A stretch of DNA of 64,000 nucleotides. Source: Pseudomonadota bacterium (GTDB lineage Bacteria; SAR324; XYD2-FULL-50-16; JAHJRI01). How positions within the stretch are numbered: position 1 is the first letter of the stretch; every line of letters begins with the position of its first letter. The stretch covers positions 6,259-70,258 of the forward strand of contig JAKSDL010000075.1 in assembly GCA_022360105.1 (NCBI GenBank), read 5' to 3'. The position numbers and the translations under genes were made by a program. Positions 34,232 through 42,792 of this stretch are shown piece after piece. Below the pieces are notes generated by a model that worked only from the letters and a program-made list of their open reading frames with translations, made no database searches and was not told where the DNA came from.

Positions 34232-35539
34232 CTATTTCATCCAGCCTGCTTCGATCATGATGAAGTGAATGTCGTCTTGTAAATTTCTTGCAAGCTCAAA
34301 CGCTCCTTTAACTTGCACACGTTTGCTATATATTATTTCAATCAACCTGATTGCATTTTCAAGCATGGCTCGATAGTCGGAATCCTTGAACAAACCTTTT
34401 GATTCCTTCACAACCCACGCAGCGCGGATAAAAGGATCGATTTCAAATTGTTTGGTCAATACCCCGTGATCCAAATATTGTTTAATAGCCTCAAGGCAAT
34501 TCTCATAGAGTTTGCTGGCCACTTCCTGGGTTTTGTTGCGATTGCCCGAAGCCATTTGCAATTGAAATTCGGTGACACGTCTCATGTTACCTACCATGAT
34601 TTTTTGGAGCACAATATCCCTGTTGGCATCGACAGTCGCCTTCAGATAAGCGTTTACCAGGTTGTTCAGAATCGGAATTCTGGCGAACATCAAATTTAGG
34701 GTCATGATAATATAAATGATATTGTTGGCTGTTTTTCCTGAGTCACCGATTTTTTTTGAGCCATCACCGGTTTTTATCGCCAGACTGGCTTTTTTGACTT
34801 CCTCCTTTGAAATGTCAGAAATCGTGTAGATGGATCCTTTCAATTTCGCGTTCAGCATTGAAAGACCGGATAGCTTCGTCCTGACTGATGACATCACGGT
34901 CAATTGAATTTGTTTCCTCCTTAATTGATCAGAAAGCATCCTAATATCGCTTAAATAGTGGTTCCGCGTACTATTATACTCATGCTGGAACTTATCCCTT
35001 AGGGCATCTAGGTATCTGACGTAAATTTTAATAAACCAGTTGATGTTAAAAAGACTCATACCGTCGTTATACATCGCCCTGGTTATCTCCCGGAGAGATC
35101 CCTGTACAACCTTTGTTTTGCGGGTATCCAAACCACTTTGACTTGCATCGTTGTATATCTGTATGGCATTTAGCGCCCTTAAATCGGGATAGGCAGGGTA
35201 TTTCTTGAGTAGTCTTTTTATTTGTGACCGGGGGTCCGCAAGTCGCTTTTGAGCGGCAAACCTGTTCACAGTATCTCTGAGCTCTGTAATATCCGGATAT
35301 TTTCGTTTAAAGAACCGTAGTTTTTTTCGTTTCTTGACAACATACTCAGCTTTACCGAGAAATTCCGGTGATCCCGGAAACATTTTTAACAATTCCTGCA
35401 TTTGGTTCTTGATATGCTGAGCCTTTTTTTCGCCATCGATAGTAGGGAGGCCATCAACACGTTTTCTCAGGTTTTGCTGAAAGTTTAACAGTCCTGATCT
35501 GGAAGATTGTTGATTCTTTTTCTTGAAAATTAAATTCAC
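34232..35539 (-). CDS. Large helical protein of unknown function
   Basis: 435 residues, not recognised. Mostly alpha-helical and basic: KKRKKLRFFKRKYPDI early, then long Leu/Ile helices. One hydrophobic stretch (about 268-292, NNIIYIIMTLNLMFARIPIL) could be membrane-associated. No signal peptide. Helical segments of ~35 residues hint at TPR-like repeats, but I cannot confirm it. It sits 65 bp upstream of the U32-like gene on the same strand. Confidence 0.55.
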   Translation of the reverse strand: MNLIFKKKNQQSSRSGLLNFQQNLRKRVDGLPTIDGEKKAQHIKNQMQELLKMFPGSPEFLGKAEYVVKKRKKLRFFKRKYPDITELRDTVNRFAAQKRLADPRSQIKRLLKKYPAYPDLRALNAIQIYNDASQSGLDTRKTKVVQGSLREITRAMYNDGMSLFNINWFIKIYVRYLDALRDKFQHEYNSTRNHYLSDIRMLSDQLRRKQIQLTVMSSVRTKLSGLSMLNAKLKGSIYTISDISKEEVKKASLAIKTGDGSKKIGDSGKTANNIIYIIMTLNLMFARIPILNNLVNAYLKATVDANRDIVLQKIMVGNMRRVTEFQLQMASGNRNKTQEVASKLYENCLEAIKQYLDHGVLTKQFEIDPFIRAAWVVKESKGLFKDSDYRAMLENAIRLIEIIYSKRVQVKGAFELARNLQDDIHFIMIEAGWMK

Positions 35540-35896
35540 CTTCGTCAGCTCATAAATTGAACATTTGTTAAATGATGTCGCTACGCTTCAAATAAAGACT
35601 TGGGAGCTTTTGTTGTTATTACACCGTTGCATTAAAAAATACAAATCAAATGAACAACAGGCAAAAATCTATTAAATAATTTTGCTTATAATTCAATTAA
35701 TTATATAAATTGAGGCAGTGGACATTCATACATATTTTACGGGTGCAAAACTAAATTCTGTTTTTTCTTTCTCGGTCGTTTAATAATTATAAACAAAACA
35801 ATGCTCTTTGACGATGAGGTACACAACTGTGTAGTTTAAAAGGGACCTGATAACCTCGGCTAATGCCTTAACAGCAAAAGTAAAATTTTATCAAAA
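35540..35896. other. AT-rich divergent intergenic region
   Basis: 357 bp between two divergent genes. It contains TACACA-AC-TGTGTA (35820-35833), a perfect small palindrome, and a run of TATAAT-like words near 35685-35705. It should carry promoters for both sides. No RNA gene is recognised. Confidence 0.45.
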
Positions 35897-36499
35897 ATGG
35901 AAAAGCGCATTAACATAAATAACGAAACTGGAAAACTTGAAGCTATTCTCGATGAGAATTCAAGCAGGAAAGGTGTTGTCATCACCCATCCTCATCCACT
36001 TTACGGCGGTGATATGGAGAATGCGGTGGTTCATACCATTGCTTCCGTATTTAAATCGATGGATTATACTACTCTCAGGTTTAACTTTCGTGGCGTTGGA
36101 GGAAGCACAGGAAGCTATAGTGAAGGTAGAGGGGAGCAGGCAGATGTTGAATCGGCAATGAACTATTTAAAGGAACTGGGTATTGAAACCATTGATCTGG
36201 CAGGATACAGCTTTGGTACCTGGGTTATCCAGCAGTTGATAAAGAACAAACTACTTCCGAATCGTCTCATTCTGGTGTCACCTCCTATCGATTTCATGCA
36301 GTTTGATGAGTCTTTGCGGATGGATAATTTGGATATTGTTGTTGCCGGCTCAAATGATGATTTTGCTTCAGCGACGCGCCTGGAATCAGTAGTAAAAAAA
36401 TGGAACGTGAACACACACTACCAAGTAATTCCGGGGGCTGACCATTTTTACTCGGGACATTTTTCTCATCTGGCAGATGCCCTCTCCAAGCATCTCTAG
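35897..36499 (+). CDS. Alpha/beta hydrolase, COG2945-like
   Basis: 200 residues. Opening ITHPHPLYGGDMENAVVHTI matches the HPHP-YGG signature of small bacterial hydrolases. The nucleophile is in the GYSFGTW elbow and the catalytic His in PGADHFY. The substrate is unknown, probably an ester or acyl-enzyme function. It lies 12 bp ahead of recO and may be co-transcribed. Confidence 0.87.
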   Translation: MEKRININNETGKLEAILDENSSRKGVVITHPHPLYGGDMENAVVHTIASVFKSMDYTTLRFNFRGVGGSTGSYSEGRGEQADVESAMNYLKELGIETIDLAGYSFGTWVIQQLIKNKLLPNRLILVSPPIDFMQFDESLRMDNLDIVVAGSNDDFASATRLESVVKKWNVNTHYQVIPGADHFYSGHFSHLADALSKHL

Positions 36500-36511
36500 G
36501 TATAATGTTTC

Positions 36512-37306
36512 ATGAACGTTAAAGATCGGGTATTTGTATTATCGTCCGTCCCTTACCGAGGGTCGGATCTGGTTGTCAATTTCCTCTCCAATGAATCCGG
36601 CAAATTAGCTGCTGTGCTTTACGGTGGCAAAAAATTAAATAAATCCTCTACATTTTTGTTTCAGCCAGGTGACTTAATTGAGCTGGAATATGAAAAAAGC
36701 GAAAATAAGGAATTTATCAAAGTCATCAACAGCAACGGATATAGTCTTCTTAAAATCGATCAGTTTCCATATCAGAGATTTTTATTTCACACTTATCTTT
36801 TGGAAATTTCCAGCCGCATTTCCAAACCGGAGCTTGCAGCATTTGAAATCTATGCTCTTCTTCTGGAAAACAACAGGTTAACTTGGAATGACACTAACAA
36901 AGTGGCTTTCATGGCGTGGAGCTTGTGGAAAATAATCCAAAGCGGAGGATATCAAGTGGATTTTTCACACTGCTCGACATGTCAAAAAGTAACATGGCTC
37001 ATGAATGATTCCGGAAACCCAAGCTTTAGAAAGCAAGAATACAGGCTGGACATTCAAACAGGAAACATCGAATGTAGTGATTGTGTTGAACTTGCTAAAG
37101 AACAATTCTTTTTAAACTCCTACATGATAAAAATTTTGTGGCTTTATTCGCAAGCGAATGGATTTTCAAAGCCTTTATCCACCCTGCCAACCAACACTCT
37201 CTTGCCGTTAATAAAACTCCTTAACAGCTACTTGCTGAGATGCTATGAAATAAATCCTAAATCGTTGGGTCTGTTTCTTCAGATGATTGAGGCAATTGAA
37301 CAGTAA
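36512..37306 (+). CDS. recO: DNA repair protein RecO
   Basis: 264 residues. RecO anneals SSB-coated DNA and loads RecA with RecR. The OB-fold N terminus (KDRVFVLSSVPYRGSDLVVN, LAAVLYGGKK) and C-terminal helical domain with Cys4 zinc site (CSTCQK...CSDCVE) are present. It follows the hydrolase by 12 bp. Confidence 0.92.
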   Translation: MNVKDRVFVLSSVPYRGSDLVVNFLSNESGKLAAVLYGGKKLNKSSTFLFQPGDLIELEYEKSENKEFIKVINSNGYSLLKIDQFPYQRFLFHTYLLEISSRISKPELAAFEIYALLLENNRLTWNDTNKVAFMAWSLWKIIQSGGYQVDFSHCSTCQKVTWLMNDSGNPSFRKQEYRLDIQTGNIECSDCVELAKEQFFLNSYMIKILWLYSQANGFSKPLSTLPTNTLLPLIKLLNSYLLRCYEINPKSLGLFLQMIEAIEQ

Positions 37307-37340
37307 TGCACCCTGCACCGTTCTTTGATTCATGATCCGC

Positions 37341-40055
37341 TTAAAATACCCAGTCTGAAAAAAGAATAATGCGATAATCCTTGTATTTTTCGTTATCAAG
37401 GGGCTGCGCAACAGCAAATACTCCATCGCCCTCATACATGTTTAACCACTCGACGGTGAAATTAAATCTTAGTTCAACATCTTTAAAAATTTCAGAATGG
37501 TCCATTTCTTCCGAGTATACTTCCGCCCAATGTACAAAAAGAGTAGTCTCTACTTTTTCCAACCACCCTAACCGCAATGCATTGATGTTCGTGTGGGTAA
37601 AGTATGGGGGCAATGTAACACCAAAACCGGCAATGGTTCGCTGATCAAAAAGCAGGTCCTCTTCCCGTGGAAAACCTGGCAGGCCTTCGGGACCGCCAAT
37701 GGGGTATTTTTTCTGCAATGGGAGCAGTCCACTGGAATAATCGCCGCTAAATTCAAGATGGATCTTCCAATCACCTAAATACCAAATTGATTGAGTTGAA
37801 ATTCCCTGCCGCTGAAAATCATTCGTGGCTTCTTCCGTGTTTCTTCCGTAACCTCCGAACAATTCAACTACCGAATCAGAAAAGCTTCCCACATAAACCG
37901 GAAAAGACATGCGTAGCTCTGCGCTCTGCCAGGTATCGTTATCAGACGACACATCCTCTTCCAGCCTATCGAGGGTTTCTTCCAGTACTTCCAGTGAAAA
38001 CCATAGGTCCTTGTGAATATCGGCGTAGGTGTGTTTATACCCTGCTGTTTTTGAAAGAGAAGCATTAAGTTCACTGCGTTCCAGGTAGATTTCACTCCCT
38101 GTCCATGGGAAACCGGAGTGAACCAGGTTGCTTTCCCAAAGTATTTGTTCATCGCCATCACTTCTCCAACCTGATAAATTGAATTCTGTTTGGTCCAGAT
38201 ATCTCACTCCAAAACTGATTCCAAACAGGTTCTTATCAAAAGTATTGCCGTTGATGACCGGGCTTACGGTTACAAGCCAGCTGTTTGCTGCCGGAAAATC
38301 CCAAATAGGCCTGACTTTAAACGGTGTGTACCAGTGATTGTTTAACAGGTCGCTTTCAAGTAGCTTGTGATAAGGGTCTAAAGAGATTTCGGTTGGCGGT
38401 GAAAGCAAGGTAAAATCGTAAGTTCCCGCTCCGGATATAATTTCTTTAGTAACGGTCAATCCGTTCTTTAAAATAAAGTTGATTTCCAATGGGGGAGCTA
38501 ACGAACCATGGCTGTCTATATCCACAACAACAGCTGTTTGATTGCCATTCGTTCCTATGTCGACATCCTGAATTTCGTAGTCTACTCGACCATTCAGAGA
38601 TAGCCAGGTGTTTGCCTTTGCCTTTTGTTCATCGGTCAGCTCAAAAAAATCAAACAGCATAGTTCTGTCAAAGTAGGACAAACCATTTTCCTGCCTCTTC
38701 AATAGCCGCTTTAGAGCCGGATAAATTTGTGACTCGATTTCTTGGTTACTATTCACAATTGACCTGAATAGATGAAAACCTTTCTCATACCAAGGATGAT
38801 AGGCATTGGAAAGAAATCGTAAATCCTTGTTTTCCGTTCCTGAAATCAACTTTCTATTCCCCGGATAAGCCAACCAGTTTTTTATAGTATTTTCTTGATA
38901 AAAATCCGGATTCAACCATTGTCCCCAAGAGAAGAAACGCGAGTCTCCCGAGTATTCCTTAAAAAAGTAATCTCTAATGATTTCGCTGGATATTGCAGGT
39001 TCTAACCATGGATATTGAACTGTGTTTAGGCTGTATCTTTTCAATAGCGATGAATGGATAAACGCCCTGAGCAAAACAACTTCAAATGTTTTGTGGTAAA
39101 TTGAATGATATCTGAAAAGACGTTGAGGCAGGAATATGTGGCTACTTGTGGCAGTCAGTGGTCCACTCCACAAAGCAATATTTCTGTCCAAATCTTCTTT
39201 TTGCAGCCACTTGTTTTGAGCTAGAAATCGAGTTACTTTTTCGATCCTGGAAATAAGAAACTTCCTGTTTTCTTTCAAATTGCCATCCAATGCCAATTTG
39301 ATTTCATCCTCAGGCGTGATTTGCTTATCTGCAACAATAATCGGCAATATGTCATGGATGGAGCCTTCCAGGAAGATCGTTTCTTCTTGGCTGTCATTGC
39401 CGATCAACCGGATCTGATAATTGTACTCTCTTAATACAGACCAATGGTCTGAGTAGTCTGACTTTCCGTGAAATTTTGTGACAGGTCTGGGTATAAAATC
39501 CCATAGCAAATCCACCCAATCTTCTGAAATACTATTGAATTTCGTAATGAAGCTTATATCGATCAATGTGCTGTCCTTGCAGGACAGGTAAAATGCTTCA
39601 TTTCTGAGTACCAGTATGGAGTCCACAGTATTTTGCAAAGGAGAAAGTGAAGGATTGTCGACAATATCAAAATTAACTTGTTCTTCATCGATTCGCGTTT
39701 CTATTATTTCAATTGATTTAGGCAGTTGGGGGTTTTTTCTGTGATATTTTTTTAATTCACCCAAATCCGAACGGTTATAAGTGTTCAAAAGATCGTTAAG
39801 ATCACGGAATTGAAATTGTGCACGCCAATCTTCGTTGGAATTACGGTTGGGAGGCAAATGAAACTCAAATGTACTGGAGGAATAGCAATCCGCTTGATAC
39901 TTTGCACTACCGCGAAAAACCCGCTCAAGAGCATTATATTGCCCTGTTATCTCAATTTGCTGAATGTTTGCTAATAGATGAAAATGAGGAAAGATGGCAA
40001 TCGAGTTAAAAAGCAGGAAAAAAATAGGGACAATCAGGTAGGTTTTTAACAACAA
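37341..40055 (-). CDS. Outer-membrane hybrid: degenerate M1-peptidase-like N-terminal part with an Omp85-like barrel
   Basis: 904 residues starting at TTG, with a stop codon two codons upstream and no Shine-Dalgarno, so the start is uncertain. A signal-peptide-like segment (2-30) leads. Residues ~100-500 follow the M1 aminopeptidase layout, but the HExxH position reads AFIHSSLLKR (331-340) and the W-L-x-E-G-x-A motif reads WLEPAIS (350-356), so zinc binding is lost. The C-terminal ~290 residues show alternating strands. In IGGPEGLPGFPR the VRGF/Y motif of Omp85 barrels is replaced by LPGF. It ends with Phe (LFSDWVF), as outer-membrane barrels do. Likely an envelope assembly or transport protein. 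Domain calls are by motif pattern, not by search. Confidence 0.6.
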   Translation of the reverse strand: MLLKTYLIVPIFFLLFNSIAIFPHFHLLANIQQIEITGQYNALERVFRGSAKYQADCYSSSTFEFHLPPNRNSNEDWRAQFQFRDLNDLLNTYNRSDLGELKKYHRKNPQLPKSIEIIETRIDEEQVNFDIVDNPSLSPLQNTVDSILVLRNEAFYLSCKDSTLIDISFITKFNSISEDWVDLLWDFIPRPVTKFHGKSDYSDHWSVLREYNYQIRLIGNDSQEETIFLEGSIHDILPIIVADKQITPEDEIKLALDGNLKENRKFLISRIEKVTRFLAQNKWLQKEDLDRNIALWSGPLTATSSHIFLPQRLFRYHSIYHKTFEVVLLRAFIHSSLLKRYSLNTVQYPWLEPAISSEIIRDYFFKEYSGDSRFFSWGQWLNPDFYQENTIKNWLAYPGNRKLISGTENKDLRFLSNAYHPWYEKGFHLFRSIVNSNQEIESQIYPALKRLLKRQENGLSYFDRTMLFDFFELTDEQKAKANTWLSLNGRVDYEIQDVDIGTNGNQTAVVVDIDSHGSLAPPLEINFILKNGLTVTKEIISGAGTYDFTLLSPPTEISLDPYHKLLESDLLNNHWYTPFKVRPIWDFPAANSWLVTVSPVINGNTFDKNLFGISFGVRYLDQTEFNLSGWRSDGDEQILWESNLVHSGFPWTGSEIYLERSELNASLSKTAGYKHTYADIHKDLWFSLEVLEETLDRLEEDVSSDNDTWQSAELRMSFPVYVGSFSDSVVELFGGYGRNTEEATNDFQRQGISTQSIWYLGDWKIHLEFSGDYSSGLLPLQKKYPIGGPEGLPGFPREEDLLFDQRTIAGFGVTLPPYFTHTNINALRLGWLEKVETTLFVHWAEVYSEEMDHSEIFKDVELRFNFTVEWLNMYEGDGVFAVAQPLDNEKYKDYRIILFSDWVF

Positions 40056-40180
40056 ATGAATTCAAAGTTAATATGTCAGTTATCTATCGTTCAGGATCAA
40101 GTGGTTAGGAATTGCAGGTCAGTAAGCATCACCCGGATTAGGGTAAATACCTATGGTGATACAGCGAATCAAGAAAAGAA

Positions 40181-40969
40181 TCATGGATTTGTCGTTGAAA
40201 TTAGTAGCTTTTCGAGTCTTCTGTCGTTGCTTTCATCTACCACTAATTGCAGATTTTCAAGTTCTATGCGCTCACCCTTTTCCGGTATTTTGCCGGCACT
40301 ATGACATACGTAGCCACCAATTGTTTCGATTCCTTCTTTTTGAAAATCCTTGTTATAGAGTTCGTTAAACTGACTTAACGGGAAATTGGCATCCATCAGA
40401 ACAGAGCCGTTACTTAACGATTTATACGTCGGGTCATCGTTTTTATCAAATTCGTCTGGAATATCTCCAACCAATTCCTCAATGACGTCTTCAATAGTAA
40501 TAAGTCCATCCACACCACCATGTTCATCGACTACGATTGCCATCTGCACCTTGTTGGTCCTGAAATGGGAAAATACCTGGTGTATTTTCTGGCTATAGGA
40601 AACAAAAGAAGGTTTGCGCATTATTTCTAATACCAGAACACTTTCCGCTGATTCAAAATACTCAAAAAGGTCAATAGCATAAAGAATGCCCACTATGTTA
40701 TCACGTTTACCTTCCAAAACGGGTAGTCTGGAAAATCCGGTTTTATGAAATAGATGTATGGCTTCTTTGATTGGTGCATTTTTGTCGATGGTTTCCATTT
40801 GTGTTCTGGGAACCATGACTTCACGAATGGTGGTATTGAAATAGTCTTCAAGATTGTTTAGTACTTCAAACTCACTTGGATCTATGCTGGATATGGCTTC
40901 TTGATGAGGTTTATTTAATAATTTGGATTTAACTATTGAAAGTAGAGAACGGTTCGACGGAACTTCCAT
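40181..40969 (-). CDS. CBS-domain protein, CorC/HlyC type
   Basis: 262 residues. Two CBS repeats (about 45-170: IREVMVPRTQMETID..., FVSYSQKIHQVFSHF) are followed by a CorC_HlyC domain (about 190-260; FNELYNKDFQKEGIETIGGY). The DUF21 membrane domain of larger homologues is absent, as in CorC/YbeX. CorC is linked to magnesium and cobalt efflux and to ybeY-linked ribosome functions. The role here is unknown. Confidence 0.88.
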   Translation of the reverse strand: MEVPSNRSLLSIVKSKLLNKPHQEAISSIDPSEFEVLNNLEDYFNTTIREVMVPRTQMETIDKNAPIKEAIHLFHKTGFSRLPVLEGKRDNIVGILYAIDLFEYFESAESVLVLEIMRKPSFVSYSQKIHQVFSHFRTNKVQMAIVVDEHGGVDGLITIEDVIEELVGDIPDEFDKNDDPTYKSLSNGSVLMDANFPLSQFNELYNKDFQKEGIETIGGYVCHSAGKIPEKGERIELENLQLVVDESNDRRLEKLLISTTNP

Positions 40970-41379
40970 TTATCTCCGTTATAAAATTATTGGAAAACCA
41001 GTAGGAACAACCTGGCCAACCAGAACTTGGAAACAATAGCAACGACCTTCTTTCATTCTTGTTGGAGTCTAGCAATGAATAATTTTTCAGGCAACATAAT
41101 AATTAAATCAATAAAAACAGATTTATAGATTTCTCCACCACTTTACCTAATTGTCTAATTTTGACCTCCCAACTAAGTTCACCACTTTAAGCAAATGGAA
41201 TATTGCGGAACAGCTTGAAAGGTCTCTGCTCCGAATATCCACAAGCTCTCAGGTAAGTTTCAATACAAATTCTGGTGATTTTATTTCAGAATAAGCATTA
41301 ATAGATCGGCCCACTAATTGTTGTCGTGACAAAATTCAACAAAAACTAAAAAGACCATTGCTGCAATGCTCTTAATATT
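40970..41379. other. Intergenic region between CorC-like and small basic genes
   Basis: 410 bp without an ORF. It holds a 10-bp direct repeat CACCACTTTA at 41136-41145 and 41180-41189. No promoter or RNA is recognised. Confidence 0.4.
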
Positions 41380-41673
41380 TTATGGAAGGGTTTTCTTATT
41401 TTTTGTGATATCGCTGATAATAGTTTTAACAGCTTCTTCTTTGACTGATTCGAGGATGTGCTTGTTACCCAGCATGAAAGTCATTTCTACGGGTCCAAGG
41501 TTTTTCAAATCTTTTTCTACATCTTCCTTAACATTGTATCCGCTTTTCTTATATTTTTCTAAAACTTCCTCAACAGTCTTTTTAGAATATAAGGCTTCAA
41601 TTATAATTTCTGCCTGGATATCAGATGTCAGCCTTTTACCTTTCTTAGGTCCTCTTCTTGTAGCTTTTGCCAT
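41380..41673 (-). CDS. Small basic protein, possibly DNA-binding
   Basis: 97 residues, not recognised. A Lys/Arg-rich N terminus (KATRRGPKKGKRL) precedes a helix-turn-helix-like stretch (about 16-50: DIQAEIIIEALYSKKTVEEVLEKY), reminiscent of transposase or resolvase HTH starts. The C terminus is helical and charged. AGGAG five bases before the ATG shows it is translated. It is flanked by long gene-free AT-rich regions, so it may be expressed alone. Confidence 0.6.
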   Translation of the reverse strand: MAKATRRGPKKGKRLTSDIQAEIIIEALYSKKTVEEVLEKYKKSGYNVKEDVEKDLKNLGPVEMTFMLGNKHILESVKEEAVKTIISDITKNKKTLP

Positions 41674-42193
41674 AAAGTCTCCTGGAATGATTAATTTTAC
41701 ATATTGTTAATCTTCAGCATAAATACATTTTCTTAAACACGCAAATTATTTCGATAAATTTTAATTTTCGCCATAAAAACAGGAAATCTTACAAAAAACA
41801 CCAAATTGTGCAGAAATTTTAAGCCGATAAACCATCGCTAAAATTTTATTATCTCCAGTTTATTAGCACCTTTTGAAAAATATTGAGTAAAATCAATACA
41901 TCTCGACATAAATGTACCTGTTGATTGAATATTAAAATGTGATTTCTAATGTTTGAACTTTAAATTGTTCAATATTTATTCTTGGTAATCATTTTATTTG
42001 TTCACCAGCACGATAAACATTGAAACAATTTATTGACAATACCAGCCTGATGATCCGAGAGCTCCATTAATTAATCCAATGTGGCATCGGACAATTCGTA
42101 CTTTTCGAGCGCCCAGATGGAATCAAAGTTGGTTCGATAAGTGCTTTACCTAAAGATTAAAAAATAATTATAGTTAGATGATAAAACTCAAAT
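41674..42193. other. Long AT-rich gene-free region
   Basis: 520 bp with strong A/T bias and no ORF. TTGAAC (41953-41958) and GTTCAA (41967-41972) form a perfect inverted repeat around an AT core. The bend-prone A-tracts could be a regulatory or nucleoid-protein site. No non-coding RNA is identified. Confidence 0.4.
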
Positions 42194-42769
42194 ATGTTCA
42201 ATCCAGCTTTCAAGTCATTAACTGATAATTCCATGAACCGGTTGTCGCAGTTTCACGCCGATATAGATGCTTTGGCAGCAATCCTGGAAAAACTGCTCAA
42301 AGTGATCAATCATTCCGACCCTTCAGCTAAAAACATGAAGGTTGTTCTCTATGATAAGTACAAAGTGCGCTTATCCGAGTTGGCGCAGGAAGTAAAGGAA
42401 TCAACGTCATGGTCGACATTTTATGCCTATCTGACCGATTTTTTCTCCGGCAATTCTTTTTCTATCGATGAGGAATCAAAAGAAGTTGTCGTCAACAAGC
42501 TCATGAAAGATTTTGAGAATGAGTTTATAGTTAAACACGAACTTTCTGAATTTTCTGCCCCAGATCCCATAGATACCAGGCAAAAGGATAGATTACGAAA
42601 AATTCGAAAACAGATTCGAACCAATCGTAAACATCAAAACAACTCCTTCCACAGCCACGATTTTGTCGATATGCTGCAGCATAAAGTGAAGCAAAAAACA
42701 GCGAAAAGCAGTCTGGACAAGCTGGTAAAGGCATTTAACAAAATCGATCTTCCAGATAAAAACAATTAA
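42194..42769 (+). CDS. Protein of unknown function
   Basis: 191 residues, not recognised. Helical and charged with a basic C-terminal segment (KDRLRKIRKQIRTNRKHQN). No signal peptide. It lies 23 bp ahead of glgA on the same strand, so it may share a transcript. The 5' end follows the long AT-rich region. Confidence 0.55.
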   Translation: MFNPAFKSLTDNSMNRLSQFHADIDALAAILEKLLKVINHSDPSAKNMKVVLYDKYKVRLSELAQEVKESTSWSTFYAYLTDFFSGNSFSIDEESKEVVVNKLMKDFENEFIVKHELSEFSAPDPIDTRQKDRLRKIRKQIRTNRKHQNNSFHSHDFVDMLQHKVKQKTAKSSLDKLVKAFNKIDLPDKNN

Positions 42770-42792
42770 TCCTTCGATTACCCAAATCGCCT

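Noticed and set aside
35820..35833. TACACA-AC-TGTGTA palindrome as a regulator site
   Set aside because: A single 6-bp palindrome in a 357-bp AT-rich region is expected by chance often enough; listed in the intergenic entry only.
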